Positions 39,779 to 48,892 of a DNA stretch of 64,000 bases are shown here, one piece after another. The notes beneath the pieces were generated by a model. The model was not told the DNA's origin and did not search any database. It saw only the letters and a program-made list of their open reading frames with translations. Location of the stretch: positions 2,715,754-2,779,753 of the forward strand of contig NZ_CP067129.1 of the NCBI RefSeq assembly GCF_028553745.1, written 5' to 3'. Origin of the DNA: Paracoccus seriniphilus (GTDB lineage: Bacteria > Pseudomonadota > Alphaproteobacteria > Rhodobacterales > Rhodobacteraceae). Position numbers and translations under genes: made by a program. How positions within the stretch are numbered: the first letter of the stretch is position 1; each line of letters opens with the position of its first letter.

Positions 39779-41305
39779 TCAGAAGAAGCCCAGTTTCTTG
39801 GGGCTATAGCTGACCAGCATGTTCTTGGTCTGCTGGTAGTGGTCCAGCATCATCCGGTGGTTTTCGCGCCCGATGCCCGACTGCTTGTAGCCACCAAAGG
39901 CCGCATGGGCCGGATAGGCGTGATAGCAGTTGGTCCAGACCCGACCGGCCTTGATGGCGCGGCCAAAGCGATAGCAGGTGTTGGCCTCGCGCGACCAGAC
40001 ACCGGCACCCAGACCATAAAGCGTGTCATTGGCCAGAGAGAGCGCCTCGTCCTGATCCTTGAAGGTGGTCACGGACACGACCGGGCCAAAGATTTCCTCC
40101 TGGAAGACCCGCATCTTGTTGTGGCCCTTGAGGATGGTCGGCTCGATGTAATAGCCGCCGGACAGATCGCCGCCCAGATCAGGCGCCTTGCCGCCCGTCA
40201 GCACCTCGGCACCTTCCTTGCGGCCGATGTCGAAATAGCTGAGGATCTTTTCCTTCTGTTCGCTGCTGGCCTGCGCGCCGATCATCGTGGCACTGTCGCG
40301 CGGATCGCCCTGCACGATATCCTTCACCCGCTGCAAGGCGCGTTCCATGAAACGATCATAGATCGATTCCGCGATCAATGCGCGCGAGGGGCAGGTGCAG
40401 ACCTCGCCCTGATTCAGCGCGAACATCACGAAGCCTTCGATGGCCTTGTCGAAATAGTCGTCATCCTCGCGCGCGACATCCTCAAAGAAGATGTTGGGCG
40501 ATTTGCCACCCAGTTCCAGCGTGACCGGAATCAGGTTTTCCGATGCATATTGCATGATCAGGCGGCCGGTGGTGGTTTCACCGGTAAAGGCGATCTTGGA
40601 AATGCGCGGGTTGCTGGCCAGCGGCTTGCCAGCCTCAAGCCCGAAGCCATTGACGACATTCAACACGCCCGCGGGCAGCAGATCCCCGATCAGATCCATC
40701 AGCACCATGATGCTTGCAGGGGTCTGTTCAGCGGGTTTCAGAACCACGCAGTTGCCGGCGGCCAGAGCGGGTGCCAGCTTCCAGGTCGCCATCAGCAACG
40801 GGAAGTTCCAGGGAATGATCTGCCCCACGACACCCAGAGGTTCATGGAAGTGATAGGCGACCGTGTCGTGATCGATCTCGGAGATGCCACCTTCCTGCGC
40901 GCGCAGAACACCGGCAAAATAGCGGAAATGATCAATGGCCAGAGGCAGGTCGGCGGCCATGGTTTCGCGGATCGGCTTGCCATTGTCCCAGGTTTCCGCC
41001 GTCGCAAGCAGTTCGATGTTCTGCTCGATCCGGTCGGCAATCCGCATCAGCACATTCGAACGTTCCGCCGCCGAGGCCTGCCCCCATTGATCCTTGGCCG
41101 CATGGGCGGCATCCAGCGCAGCTTCGATATCTTCAGCATTCGAGCGCGCGATTTCGCCGATGGCACCGCCGGTGATCGGCGTCGTGTTGACGAAATACTT
41201 GCCCGATTTCGGCGGCATCCATTGCCCGCCGATGAAGTTGTCATACCTGCTGGCAAAGGGCATGACGCCCACGCCCTTGAATTCATGTGTCTGATCGTTC
41301 GGCAT
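39779..41305 (-). CDS. Aldehyde dehydrogenase (AcoD/ExaC type)
   Basis: A 508-residue NAD-dependent aldehyde dehydrogenase. The catalytic Cys is C303 in NQGEVCTC; the general base is the Glu in LELGGKSPN; the NAD motif is [10 protein letters not shown]. The type oxidises acetaldehyde and similar aldehydes, and is used after alcohol dehydrogenases (ExaC) or in acetoin growth (AcoD). GAGGAGG precedes the ATG. It is followed by the DUF779 partner and preceded by a GAF-Fis regulator, the usual neighbourhood. It may act on the product of the PQQ-dependent alcohol oxidation suggested at 49-59 kb. Confidence 0.93.
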   Translation of the reverse strand: MPNDQTHEFKGVGVMPFASRYDNFIGGQWMPPKSGKYFVNTTPITGGAIGEIARSNAEDIEAALDAAHAAKDQWGQASAAERSNVLMRIADRIEQNIELLATAETWDNGKPIRETMAADLPLAIDHFRYFAGVLRAQEGGISEIDHDTVAYHFHEPLGVVGQIIPWNFPLLMATWKLAPALAAGNCVVLKPAEQTPASIMVLMDLIGDLLPAGVLNVVNGFGLEAGKPLASNPRISKIAFTGETTTGRLIMQYASENLIPVTLELGGKSPNIFFEDVAREDDDYFDKAIEGFVMFALNQGEVCTCPSRALIAESIYDRFMERALQRVKDIVQGDPRDSATMIGAQASSEQKEKILSYFDIGRKEGAEVLTGGKAPDLGGDLSGGYYIEPTILKGHNKMRVFQEEIFGPVVSVTTFKDQDEALSLANDTLYGLGAGVWSREANTCYRFGRAIKAGRVWTNCYHAYPAHAAFGGYKQSGIGRENHRMMLDHYQQTKNMLVSYSPKKLGFF

Positions 41306-41416
41306 TGGTTTTCCTCCTCTGACATCGCCCGAAATCTCCCGGTTTCGGGTGCTGTGTCACAGCTTGTCGCAACAAGGTTGCAAATCAATGGGTCGTTCCC
41401 CGCCCCACCTGTCTTG

Positions 41417-41436
41417 CTGTCTCAGGGATGAGACAG
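41417..41436. promoter_or_regulatory. Perfect palindrome before the aldehyde dehydrogenase gene
   Basis: CTGTCTCA and TGAGACAG are perfect inverted repeats 4 bases apart, about 110 bases before the dehydrogenase ATG and just after the regulator stop. On either strand no T-run follows, so an operator for the GAF-Fis protein is more likely than a terminator. That assignment is inferred from position. Confidence 0.65.
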
Positions 41437-41442
41437 TTCAAT

Positions 41443-42396
41443 CTATTTTTCGCCCAGACCCAGCCGCTTCATGCGCCGGTACATGGTCGCGCGACCAATC
41501 CCCAGCGCCCGTGCCGCGGCCGAGACATTGCCTTCGGCGCGTGCCAGCGCGCGGGCGACAGCAGCGCGTTCGGCCCGGTCAAAGCCGCTCAGTTCGTCGT
41601 CACGCCCCAGCAGGTCGGCGGCGGGACGCGGGCGCAGATCGCCCTCGCGCTCCAGTCCGAATGCGCGCCGCGCCGCCCGCGTGGCACCGACAGCCAGATC
41701 ATCCTTGTCCACCGCCAGCAGCATGGCGGCTTCGGTCATGTCCCCGCCCGAGGCGACGACAATGCGGGCCCTGGGAAAGCTGGCGCGGAAGAAGGTTGCC
41801 TCGATGCTGCGCGCCGCCTGTGCGACCTGCGCCGCGATCAGGCGGTTATAGCGCTCGGTCTGATCGGCCCGCGCGCTGCTGACATCCAGCGCCGCCAGCA
41901 GCCGCCCGTCCGGCCCCCAGATCGGCGCATCCATGCAGGACATGCCGGTATTGCGGGTGTGGAAATGCTGGTCACGGTGAATGATGACCTGTCGTCCCTC
42001 GGCCAGACAGGTGCCGATGCCATTGGTGCCCTGCATCCTTTCGGACCAGTCGGCACCCTGCCATAGCCCCCAATCCTGGAATTGTGCGGCATCGCTGTCG
42101 CTGACACGCTGGTCCAGCACGATACCATCGGCATCGGTCAGCATCACGTTGCATCCCGACATGCCCACCAGCCCGTAAAGCTGGTCAAGCTGCGGCCCCG
42201 CAACATGCAGGAAACGTTCGCGGGCGCTGCGCCTCTGCTGCAGTTCCGATTGCGACAAACGCTCGGGTCGGCGCCGGTCAGCCGGATCGAGCCCATGCTT
42301 CAACATCGACCGGCGCCAAGACGCCGCCAATGCCGATGTTGCTGATTTCGATTGCGACTGTTCGGCCACCATATCGGCGTGGCTGCGGTTCGTCAT
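41443..42396 (-). CDS. AcoR-like GAF-Fis regulator without the AAA+ domain
   Basis: A 317-residue regulator. The N-terminal region ASWRRSMLKHGLDP and a GAF sensor domain (about 80-205; MQGTNGIGTCLAEG, HTRNTGMSCMDAPIW) resemble AcoR, which responds to acetoin or acetaldehyde. The C-terminal Fis-type helix-turn-helix is GNVSAAARALGIGRATMYRRMK. The central AAA+ sigma-54-activating domain of full AcoR is absent, so it cannot work by the classical sigma-54 route. It stands just upstream of the aldehyde dehydrogenase gene, its likely target. Confidence 0.85.
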   Translation of the reverse strand: MTNRSHADMVAEQSQSKSATSALAASWRRSMLKHGLDPADRRRPERLSQSELQQRRSARERFLHVAGPQLDQLYGLVGMSGCNVMLTDADGIVLDQRVSDSDAAQFQDWGLWQGADWSERMQGTNGIGTCLAEGRQVIIHRDQHFHTRNTGMSCMDAPIWGPDGRLLAALDVSSARADQTERYNRLIAAQVAQAARSIEATFFRASFPRARIVVASGGDMTEAAMLLAVDKDDLAVGATRAARRAFGLEREGDLRPRPAADLLGRDDELSGFDRAERAAVARALARAEGNVSAAARALGIGRATMYRRMKRLGLGEK

Positions 42397-42403
42397 GTTC
42401 GCT

Positions 42404-42423
42404 CTCCCCTTGGGGGGAGTATA
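42404..42423 (-). promoter_or_regulatory. Regulator promoter -10 and a hairpin over its ribosome site
   Basis: On the reverse strand TATACT (42418-42423) is a near-perfect -10 box. The next bases, CTCCCC and GGGGAG (42414-42419 with 42404-42409, 4-base loop), form a hairpin that hides GGGGAG, the only ribosome site before the regulator ATG at 42396. No good -35 box is seen at normal spacing. Confidence 0.5.
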
Positions 42424-42443
42424 TCAAAATCGCGGCGCGATAC

Positions 42444-42463
42444 GTTACAACTTTAGTTGTAAC
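42444..42463. promoter_or_regulatory. Perfect palindrome upstream of the GAF-Fis regulator
   Basis: GTTACAAC and GTTGTAAC are perfect inverted repeats 4 bases apart, lying at about -33 to -53 from the likely start of the regulator transcript. The weak -35 region and this position suit an operator. The bound protein is unknown; the sequence differs from the palindrome at 41417. Confidence 0.62.
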
Positions 42464-42536
42464 CCCGGCATATTGGCGGACCGGCCCTTCAGGCCTGCCG
42501 ATGCCCGAAGTCATTTCGGTCCTCCCACCGCGGATG

Positions 42537-43673
42537 TCACCCCGGCAGCGAGGCCGCGCGCGGCACATAGGGGCCAAGCTCGACCCCGTCACGGTAAAGC
42601 ATGGAGCGGCCTTCGTGAAACAGGTGCAGCGCCTCGGGATCGGCGGTCAACCGCACGTTGCGCCCATTCATACCGGCATGGATGCCGGGCAGCTTGGCAA
42701 TGACCGGCGTCACATCTCCTCGGGTGCCGAAATACAATAGTGTCACTTCGCCAAGGGCTTCGGTCATATCGACCTCGCCCTTGAAGATGGCGGGGCCATC
42801 GGTGATGCGCATATCCTCGGGGCGCACCCCGAGATTGACCTTCAGCCCCATCTCCTCCGGCCGGGTCGAAATGGCGACCTGTGCCTCACCACCGCCATCC
42901 AGCGTGACGCCCGTCATCTCTCCGGTCGAGGAAATGCGCCCCGGCAACAGGTTCATCGCAGGGCTTCCGATGAATTGCGCGACGAATTCGTTCACGGGGC
43001 GCTCATACAGTTCCAGCGGCGCACCGACCTGGGCAATGCCGCCCCCGGCCAGGACCACGATGCGGTCCGCAAGGGTCATCGCCTCGGTCTGATCATGGGT
43101 CACATAGATCATCGTGCGATCGGGCATCGATTCCTTCAGCTGCGCAATCTCGATCCGCGTCGCGACGCGCAGGGCAGCGTCCAGGTTCGAAAGCGGCTCA
43201 TCGAACAGATAGACCTTGGGATCGCGCACGATGGCCCGTCCGATGGCCACCCGCTGACGCTGCCCGCCAGACAGGGCCTTGGGCAGACGATCCAGATAGG
43301 GCGTCAGCTGCAGCATCCTGCCCGCGCGGTCGGTCGCCTCGCGGATCTGCTGCCTTGATTGTCCGGCGATCCTCAGGGCAAAGGCCATATTGTCGCGCAC
43401 CGTCATATGCGGATAAAGCGCATAGGACTGAAACACCATCGCGATGCCGCGCTGGCTGGGCGGGATGTCGTTCATCTTCTGGCCGTCGATTTCAAGCGTG
43501 CCGCCGCTGATCCGTTCAAGCCCCGCGATCATCCGCAGCAGCGTGGATTTCCCGCAGCCCGAGGGGCCGACGAAAACCACGAATTCGCCCGAGCTGATCT
43601 CGAGGTCGATATTGCTCAGAACCTCGACCTCGCCATAGGACTTGGCGACTCCCTTCAGTTTCAATTCGGCCAT
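42537..43673 (-). CDS. aglK: Sugar ABC transporter ATP-binding protein AglK (MalK/UgpC type)
   Basis: A 378-residue ATPase. Walker [11 protein letters not shown]-loop FQSYALYPHM, signature LSGGQRQRVAIGRA, Walker B LFDEPLSNLDA and H-loop THDQTEA are all present; a C-terminal regulatory TOBE/OB part (about 235-378) includes GVRPEDMRI. It would power AglFG. It is the last gene of aglEFGAK, 24 bases after aglA. Confidence 0.93.
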   Translation of the reverse strand: MAELKLKGVAKSYGEVEVLSNIDLEISSGEFVVFVGPSGCGKSTLLRMIAGLERISGGTLEIDGQKMNDIPPSQRGIAMVFQSYALYPHMTVRDNMAFALRIAGQSRQQIREATDRAGRMLQLTPYLDRLPKALSGGQRQRVAIGRAIVRDPKVYLFDEPLSNLDAALRVATRIEIAQLKESMPDRTMIYVTHDQTEAMTLADRIVVLAGGGIAQVGAPLELYERPVNEFVAQFIGSPAMNLLPGRISSTGEMTGVTLDGGGEAQVAISTRPEEMGLKVNLGVRPEDMRITDGPAIFKGEVDMTEALGEVTLLYFGTRGDVTPVIAKLPGIHAGMNGRNVRLTADPEALHLFHEGRSMLYRDGVELGPYVPRAASLPG

Positions 43674-43697
43674 TGCCGCCCCCTCCCAGTGGCTTGA

Positions 43698-45242
43698 TCA
43701 CCCTTCGATGACCTGAACCTGCCACGGTGCCAGATCGGCCACCGTCTCATCGGACAGATTCGCCCGTATCAGCAATGTCTGCTTGCTGTCGGCACGGACG
43801 AAGGACAGGATCGGCCCGTCGGCGCGCAGATCCCTCATCTCGCCCTGCCGCAGGGCGCTGTGCTTGTTGCGCAGACCGATGGCCCATCGATAGTGATGCA
43901 GCATCGATTGAGCATCGGCCTCTTGTCCGACCACGGTGCGCTGCAGATGCGCATGCGGCACCGGCAACCATGGCTGACTGGTCGAAAAGCCGCCATTGAC
44001 GCCCATGTCCCAGACCATCGGCGTCCGGCATCCGTCGCGCCCCTTGTATTCGGGCCAGAACTCGATTCCGTATGGATCGCGCAGATCCTCGAACTCCAGT
44101 TCGGCCTCGGGCAGGCCCAGTTCCTCGCCCTGATAAAGGCAAACGGAACCGCGCAGGCACATCAGCACCGTGCAATAGGCCTTGGCCGCATCATCGGACA
44201 GGTTCCAGCGACTGACATGGCGGGTGACGTCATGGTTCGACATCGCCCAGCAAGGCCAGCCATTGGGCGCAATGGTGTGCAACTTGTCAAAGACATGCAC
44301 AATGCGTTCCGCGGTCAGCGTGTCGCCGGACAGAAAGTCGAAGACATAGGACATCTGCACCCGTCCCGGCACGCCGGTATATTGTTCCAGCAGTTCCAGC
44401 CCGCGTTCACTGTCACCGATCTCGCCCACTACCACGGCACCATGCGGTGCCAGCCTGGCGGCAAAACGCTCCAGAAAAGCCAGGTTCTCGGGCTGCGATT
44501 TGTCGTATTTGTGGCTTTGGTGATTATAGGGGTTCACCGCCGGCGCAGTATCGGATTTGCGCAACTCGGGTGCCAGAGGCGGATTGTCGCGCAGCTGGGC
44601 ATCATGGAAATAGAAGTTGATCGTATCCAGCCGAAAGCCGTCCACACCCTTTTCCAGCCAGAAATCCGCCATCTCCAGCAGGGCATCCTGAACCTCGGGA
44701 TTGTGAAAGTTCAGATCCGGCTGCGCGGTCAGGAAATTATGCAGGTAATACTGCTCGCGCCGCGCATCCCAATGCCAGGCACCGCCGCCGAAGATGGACA
44801 GCCAGTTCGTCGGCGCGGTTCCATCGGGCTTGGGATCGGCCCAGACATACCAGTCGGCCTTGGGGTTGTCGCGGCTGGACCGGCTTTCGGCAAACCACGG
44901 ATGCTGGTCCGAACTGTGGGACATGACCAGATCGATCATCACCTTCAGGCCCAGATCATGGGCACGCTCGACCAGCCAGTCGAAATCTTCCATGGTGCCG
45001 AACAGCGGATCGATGCCGCGATAATCGCTGACATCATAGCCGTAGTCCTTCATCGGAGAGGTGAAGAAAGGCGAAATCCAGACTGCGTCCACCCCCAGAG
45101 AAGCGACATAGGGCAAACGCTGCGTGATCCCGGCAAGATCGCCGATTCCATCTCCGGTCGTGTCCTGAAAACTGCGCGGATAGATCTGATAGATGATCCC
45201 GCCCTTCCACCAGTCCTGTTTGTTTTCCTTCAAATCAACCAC
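43698..45242 (-). CDS. aglA: Alpha-glucosidase, glycoside hydrolase family 13
   Basis: A 514-residue cytoplasmic enzyme with no signal peptide. GH13 motifs are visible: DAVWISPFF, GLKVMIDLVMSH, GFRLDT with nucleophile D206, GEIGD with acid/base E274, and SNHD with D338. It cleaves alpha-glucosides such as sucrose, maltose or trehalose after import. Its ATG lies inside the aglG end with an 8-base overlap. Exact substrate preference cannot be read. Confidence 0.93.
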   Translation of the reverse strand: MVDLKENKQDWWKGGIIYQIYPRSFQDTTGDGIGDLAGITQRLPYVASLGVDAVWISPFFTSPMKDYGYDVSDYRGIDPLFGTMEDFDWLVERAHDLGLKVMIDLVMSHSSDQHPWFAESRSSRDNPKADWYVWADPKPDGTAPTNWLSIFGGGAWHWDARREQYYLHNFLTAQPDLNFHNPEVQDALLEMADFWLEKGVDGFRLDTINFYFHDAQLRDNPPLAPELRKSDTAPAVNPYNHQSHKYDKSQPENLAFLERFAARLAPHGAVVVGEIGDSERGLELLEQYTGVPGRVQMSYVFDFLSGDTLTAERIVHVFDKLHTIAPNGWPCWAMSNHDVTRHVSRWNLSDDAAKAYCTVLMCLRGSVCLYQGEELGLPEAELEFEDLRDPYGIEFWPEYKGRDGCRTPMVWDMGVNGGFSTSQPWLPVPHAHLQRTVVGQEADAQSMLHHYRWAIGLRNKHSALRQGEMRDLRADGPILSFVRADSKQTLLIRANLSDETVADLAPWQVQVIEG

Positions 45243-46368
45243 CTTTCACCGACCCGGCCAAAAGACCTCGTACCAGATATTTTTGCATTGCGAAGAAGAC
45301 GATCAATGGCACCGAGATCGAAATGAATGCCGAAGTCGCCAGAATTTCCCATTCGCCGCCCTTTGACCCCATCAGTTCCCGCAGAACACCGGTCATGACC
45401 AGTTGCTCACGCGTGTTGCCAAGGAAAACCGTCGCCACCAGCAGATCGTTCCAGACCCAGAGGAACTGAAAGATCGCGAAAGAAGCCAGCGCCGGAAAGG
45501 ACAGCGGCAGAATGATCCGCCGGAAAATCTGGAATTCGGTCGCGCCATCGACACGTGCGCTTTCGATGACCTCGCGCGGCAGGCCAACCATGTAGTTTCG
45601 CAGCAAATAGATCGCCAGAGGCAGGCCAAAGCCGGTATGGGCCAGCCAGATTCCCAGATAGCCCTTGCCGATGCCAATATCGTTGTGCAGCCGCAGCAAG
45701 GGGATCAGCGCCACCTGCAGCGGAACGACCAGCAACCCCACCACTGCCGCCGTCAGCAACGCGCGCCCCGGGAATTCCATCCATGCCAGCGCATAGGCGG
45801 CAAAGGCCGCGATGAGGATCGGGATCACCGTCGCGGGCACCGTCACCGTCATGGTGTTCATGAAGGCCCGTCCCAGCCCTTCGGCGGTCAGAACACGCTC
45901 ATAATTGCCGGTGGTGAATTTCGGCGGCGCCATGGTGGTCGTGAAGATACGTTCGCCCCGACGCATCTCGAAAGGTTGCCGCGAGGCCAGGCGATAGCTG
46001 CCATCCGCCCTTACCGTCAGCTGCCAGCCCTCCTCGATCTCGACAGTATCGCCGGGTTGGTATCTGGCCGGTTCACGCGCCCCGGTGCCCCAGGCGACCA
46101 GCTTCTGTTCGCCCTTGAGCACATTGCCCTCGATGACATGCAAGCCGTCCATCTGGATCGCGTCATCCCCGGTACCGGTGCGGACAAAGCCGGTCTGTTC
46201 GGACCCGGAAAACGACTGCCACCAGCCACTGGAGGCAATCTGGTCGCGGTCACGGAAGGACGACACGAACAGCCCCAGCGTCGGGATCGTCCACAGCAGA
46301 ACCAGCAGGAAGGCGCTGATATTGACCGCCCAGACCAGTGAGGATTTCTGCCCGGCCATCCCTTCCAT
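45235..46368 (-). CDS. aglG: Alpha-glucoside ABC transporter permease AglG
   Basis: A 377-residue MalG-type permease. After the first helix (residues 12-32) there is an extra periplasmic part of about 125 residues (to about 155), rich in short strands, which is typical of AglG and absent from MalG. The transport domain carries the signature EVIESARVDGATEFQIF. It imports alpha-glucosides with AglF. Its start shares one base with the aglF stop (TGATG). Confidence 0.92.
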   Translation of the reverse strand: MEGMAGQKSSLVWAVNISAFLLVLLWTIPTLGLFVSSFRDRDQIASSGWWQSFSGSEQTGFVRTGTGDDAIQMDGLHVIEGNVLKGEQKLVAWGTGAREPARYQPGDTVEIEEGWQLTVRADGSYRLASRQPFEMRRGERIFTTTMAPPKFTTGNYERVLTAEGLGRAFMNTMTVTVPATVIPILIAAFAAYALAWMEFPGRALLTAAVVGLLVVPLQVALIPLLRLHNDIGIGKGYLGIWLAHTGFGLPLAIYLLRNYMVGLPREVIESARVDGATEFQIFRRIILPLSFPALASFAIFQFLWVWNDLLVATVFLGNTREQLVMTGVLRELMGSKGGEWEILATSAFISISVPLIVFFAMQKYLVRGLLAGSVKGG

Positions 46369-47363
46369 CAGCGCATCTCCCTGCGGGTGTTGCGGATGTT
46401 CCAGATCATGATCGGCGTCACCAGAACCATCAGAACCATCGCGATCGCCGAGCCGCGCCCGTAATCGGGCGTGCCACGGAACATCCAGTCATACATCAGA
46501 TTGGCCAGAACCTGGGTTCCCCACTGCCCATTGGTCATGACGAAAACGATGTCGAAGACCTTCAGCACCACGATGGTGATCGTCGTCCAGACCACCGCGA
46601 TCGTGCCCATGATCTGGGGCACCTTGATGCGGAAGAACACCTGCCAGGGAGAGGCCCCGTCCAGAATCGCCGCCTCTATGGTTTCCTCGGGGATGCCACG
46701 CAGTGCCGCCGACAGGATGACCATGGCGAAACCCGTCTGGATCCAGACCAGCACGATCATCAGAAAGAAATTGTTCCAGGGCATCAGGGTCAGCCAGATT
46801 TGCGGCTCGCCCCCGAAGCGGGTGACGATCCAGTTCAGCAGGCCGATCTGCGCCTGATCTGCAGCGCGGTATTCATAGATGAATTTCCAGATGACGCCGG
46901 CCCCGACGAAACTGATCGCCATGGGCATGAAGATCAGTGATTTGCCGATATTGCCCCAGCGGATCCGGTCCGTCAGCTGCGCCGCGATCAGCCCGAACAG
47001 TGTGGACAGCGCCGGCACCACCAGCAGCCACAGCATGTTGTTCAGCATCGATTCCCGGAACTTGTCGTCGCCCAGCAGCCAGACGTAATTCGCACCCCCG
47101 ACAAAGCGGCTGCCATCGGAACTGTGCAGCGACCGCCAAAAGCTGTCGATCACCGGATAGACCAGATACAGCCCCAGAAACAGAAGCGCCGGTCCCAGAA
47201 ACAGCCAGGGACGGATCTGATTGGCCCTGCGGATATTGTCTCCGGCGTTTTCACCGCGCGGCGGATAGATGGCGTCCAGAACCATGTTCGAGCCCCAGAA
47301 CCAGGCGACGCAGCCAAACAGACCAATCGCAATCGTGCTTATGGCAAGCCACATCAGTTCCAT
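46368..47363 (-). CDS. aglF: Alpha-glucoside ABC transporter permease AglF
   Basis: A 331-residue MalF-type permease with an added N-terminal helix (residues 3-25), then a further helix beginning PWLFLGPALLFLGLYLV and five core helices. The transport signature is EETIEAAILDGASPWQVFF. It forms the channel with AglG. It lies 85 bases after aglE and shares one base with aglG. Confidence 0.92.
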   Translation of the reverse strand: MELMWLAISTIAIGLFGCVAWFWGSNMVLDAIYPPRGENAGDNIRRANQIRPWLFLGPALLFLGLYLVYPVIDSFWRSLHSSDGSRFVGGANYVWLLGDDKFRESMLNNMLWLLVVPALSTLFGLIAAQLTDRIRWGNIGKSLIFMPMAISFVGAGVIWKFIYEYRAADQAQIGLLNWIVTRFGGEPQIWLTLMPWNNFFLMIVLVWIQTGFAMVILSAALRGIPEETIEAAILDGASPWQVFFRIKVPQIMGTIAVVWTTITIVVLKVFDIVFVMTNGQWGTQVLANLMYDWMFRGTPDYGRGSAIAMVLMVLVTPIMIWNIRNTRREMR

Positions 47364-47448
47364 CGCATTCTCCCTGTCTGGCCGTGACGGCAGGCCAGAG
47401 GGATTGCCGCCACGGAAGCTTGGGTCAGACCGAAAGCGGAATCTGCCC

Positions 47449-48804
47449 TCAGTTCAGCGTCGCCCAGGTCTGCTGGATGCTGTCGGCGACCTCTTGCGCG
47501 GATTTTCCGCCGACGAAATCGACCATTCCGGTCCAGAATGCCCCGGCACCAATGGCACCCGGCATCAGGTCCGAACCGTCAAAGCGGAAGGTCGTGGCGC
47601 CCAGCAGGATATCCCCCATCTTCTTCAGGGTTTCGTCGCCATAGGCTTCGGGATTGACGCCCTGATAAGGTGTCAGAAAGCCCTTTTGCGCCATCCAGAT
47701 TTCATGCGCGGCCGGCGTTTTCAGGAAATCGACAAAGGCCATCGCGGCCGGATTGTCGGACAGAACCGCAAACAGCGTCCCCCCGCCAAGCACGGGCTGC
47801 CCCATGCTGCCATCGGCGGGTGCGGGGAAATAGAAGAAATCCGCATCCAGTCCGATCTCGGTTCCCTCGGGAAAGAACGAGGGGATAAAGCTGGCCTGAC
47901 GGTGCATGTAGCAGGCCGGGGGACTGTCGAACAAACCCTTGGGGCTTTCGCGGAAATCGGTCGAGGCAACTGCATCCGCGCCATTGGCGACGAAATCGTC
48001 ATTCTTCGAGAACCAGCCGAATTCCTCGATCGCCTTGACCACCTTCGGATCATTGAAGGCCAGGTCATTGGTGGTCCAGGCATCGTAATCCTCGGGGCTG
48101 TTCAGACGCAGCATCAGATCCTCGACCCAGTCGGTCGCGGGCCAGCCGGTCGCACCGCCCGAACCCAACCCGATACACCAGGGCGTCTCGCCGTCGGCCA
48201 CAATCTGTTCGGTCAGCGCCTTGAGGTCTTCATACGACCGGGGAACCTCGTATCCGGCATCCTCGAAATTCTCGGGCACATACCAGACCAGCGACTTGAC
48301 ATCGGCCTTGAAGGGAAAGGCATAGACATGTTCGCTGCCGTCCTCGCCCATATAGGTCGACAGGGCGGCCCAGCTTTCTCCGGCGGCGTAATTGTCGCGC
48401 AGCCATTGCCCGGTTTCATCACCCAAGGGCCGCAGATGCCCCTTTCTGGCCAGGTCCGCCGCCAGTCCCGGCTGCGGGAAGATCGCGATATCGGGGGGCG
48501 ATCCGGCCTCGCTGTCGATCACGATCTGCTGTTCGAAGCTGTCGGACCCCGAGTAATTCACCCTGGCGCCGGTTGCCGCCTCGAAATAGGGCAACAGCGA
48601 GGTGAACAGCTCCTGATCAGGACCAAGCCAAGGCCCGAGAAGGTCGAGTTCCTGTCCCTGCAGATCGCCATGCGCGGCCTTGAAGTCATCCAGGCTCTGC
48701 CAGTTGATCCGGTCATCGCTGCCCGGTTCGATCACCATCTCGGCCAGGGCATGCCCTGTCGTCAGGAACATCAGGGCAGTCGTCATGAGCATCACTTGTT
48801 TCAA
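47449..48804 (-). CDS. aglE: Alpha-glucoside ABC transporter substrate-binding protein AglE
   Basis: A 451-residue periplasmic binding protein, near the length of rhizobial AglE. I chose the TTG at 48804: GGGAGGAAG lies just before it and it gives a signal peptide with a lysine (KQVMLMTTALMFLTTGHALA). Starting at later ATGs would lose the positive charge. The mature part contains WCIGLGSGGATGWPATDW and a metal- or sugar-binding-like C-terminal lobe. It captures alpha-glucosides and is the first gene of the operon. No LacI-type AglR gene is beside it. Confidence 0.9.
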   Translation of the reverse strand: MKQVMLMTTALMFLTTGHALAEMVIEPGSDDRINWQSLDDFKAAHGDLQGQELDLLGPWLGPDQELFTSLLPYFEAATGARVNYSGSDSFEQQIVIDSEAGSPPDIAIFPQPGLAADLARKGHLRPLGDETGQWLRDNYAAGESWAALSTYMGEDGSEHVYAFPFKADVKSLVWYVPENFEDAGYEVPRSYEDLKALTEQIVADGETPWCIGLGSGGATGWPATDWVEDLMLRLNSPEDYDAWTTNDLAFNDPKVVKAIEEFGWFSKNDDFVANGADAVASTDFRESPKGLFDSPPACYMHRQASFIPSFFPEGTEIGLDADFFYFPAPADGSMGQPVLGGGTLFAVLSDNPAAMAFVDFLKTPAAHEIWMAQKGFLTPYQGVNPEAYGDETLKKMGDILLGATTFRFDGSDLMPGAIGAGAFWTGMVDFVGGKSAQEVADSIQQTWATLN

Positions 48805-48892
48805 CGTCTTCCTCCCTTCCTCAAAGGCGGTGTCGACAATCAAGTCCGCCGATGCCTCAAACGTTGGACAGGGGCGATACATATGTCAAAGG

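Noticed and set aside
39680..41431. Frame of 583 codons antisense to the aldehyde dehydrogenase
   Set aside because: The dehydrogenase has intact catalytic residues and ribosome site; the other strand gives a low-complexity, Gln/Arg-rich product.
41306..41442. Sigma-54 promoter before the aldehyde dehydrogenase
   Set aside because: No TGGCAC-N5-TTGC pattern on the reverse strand.
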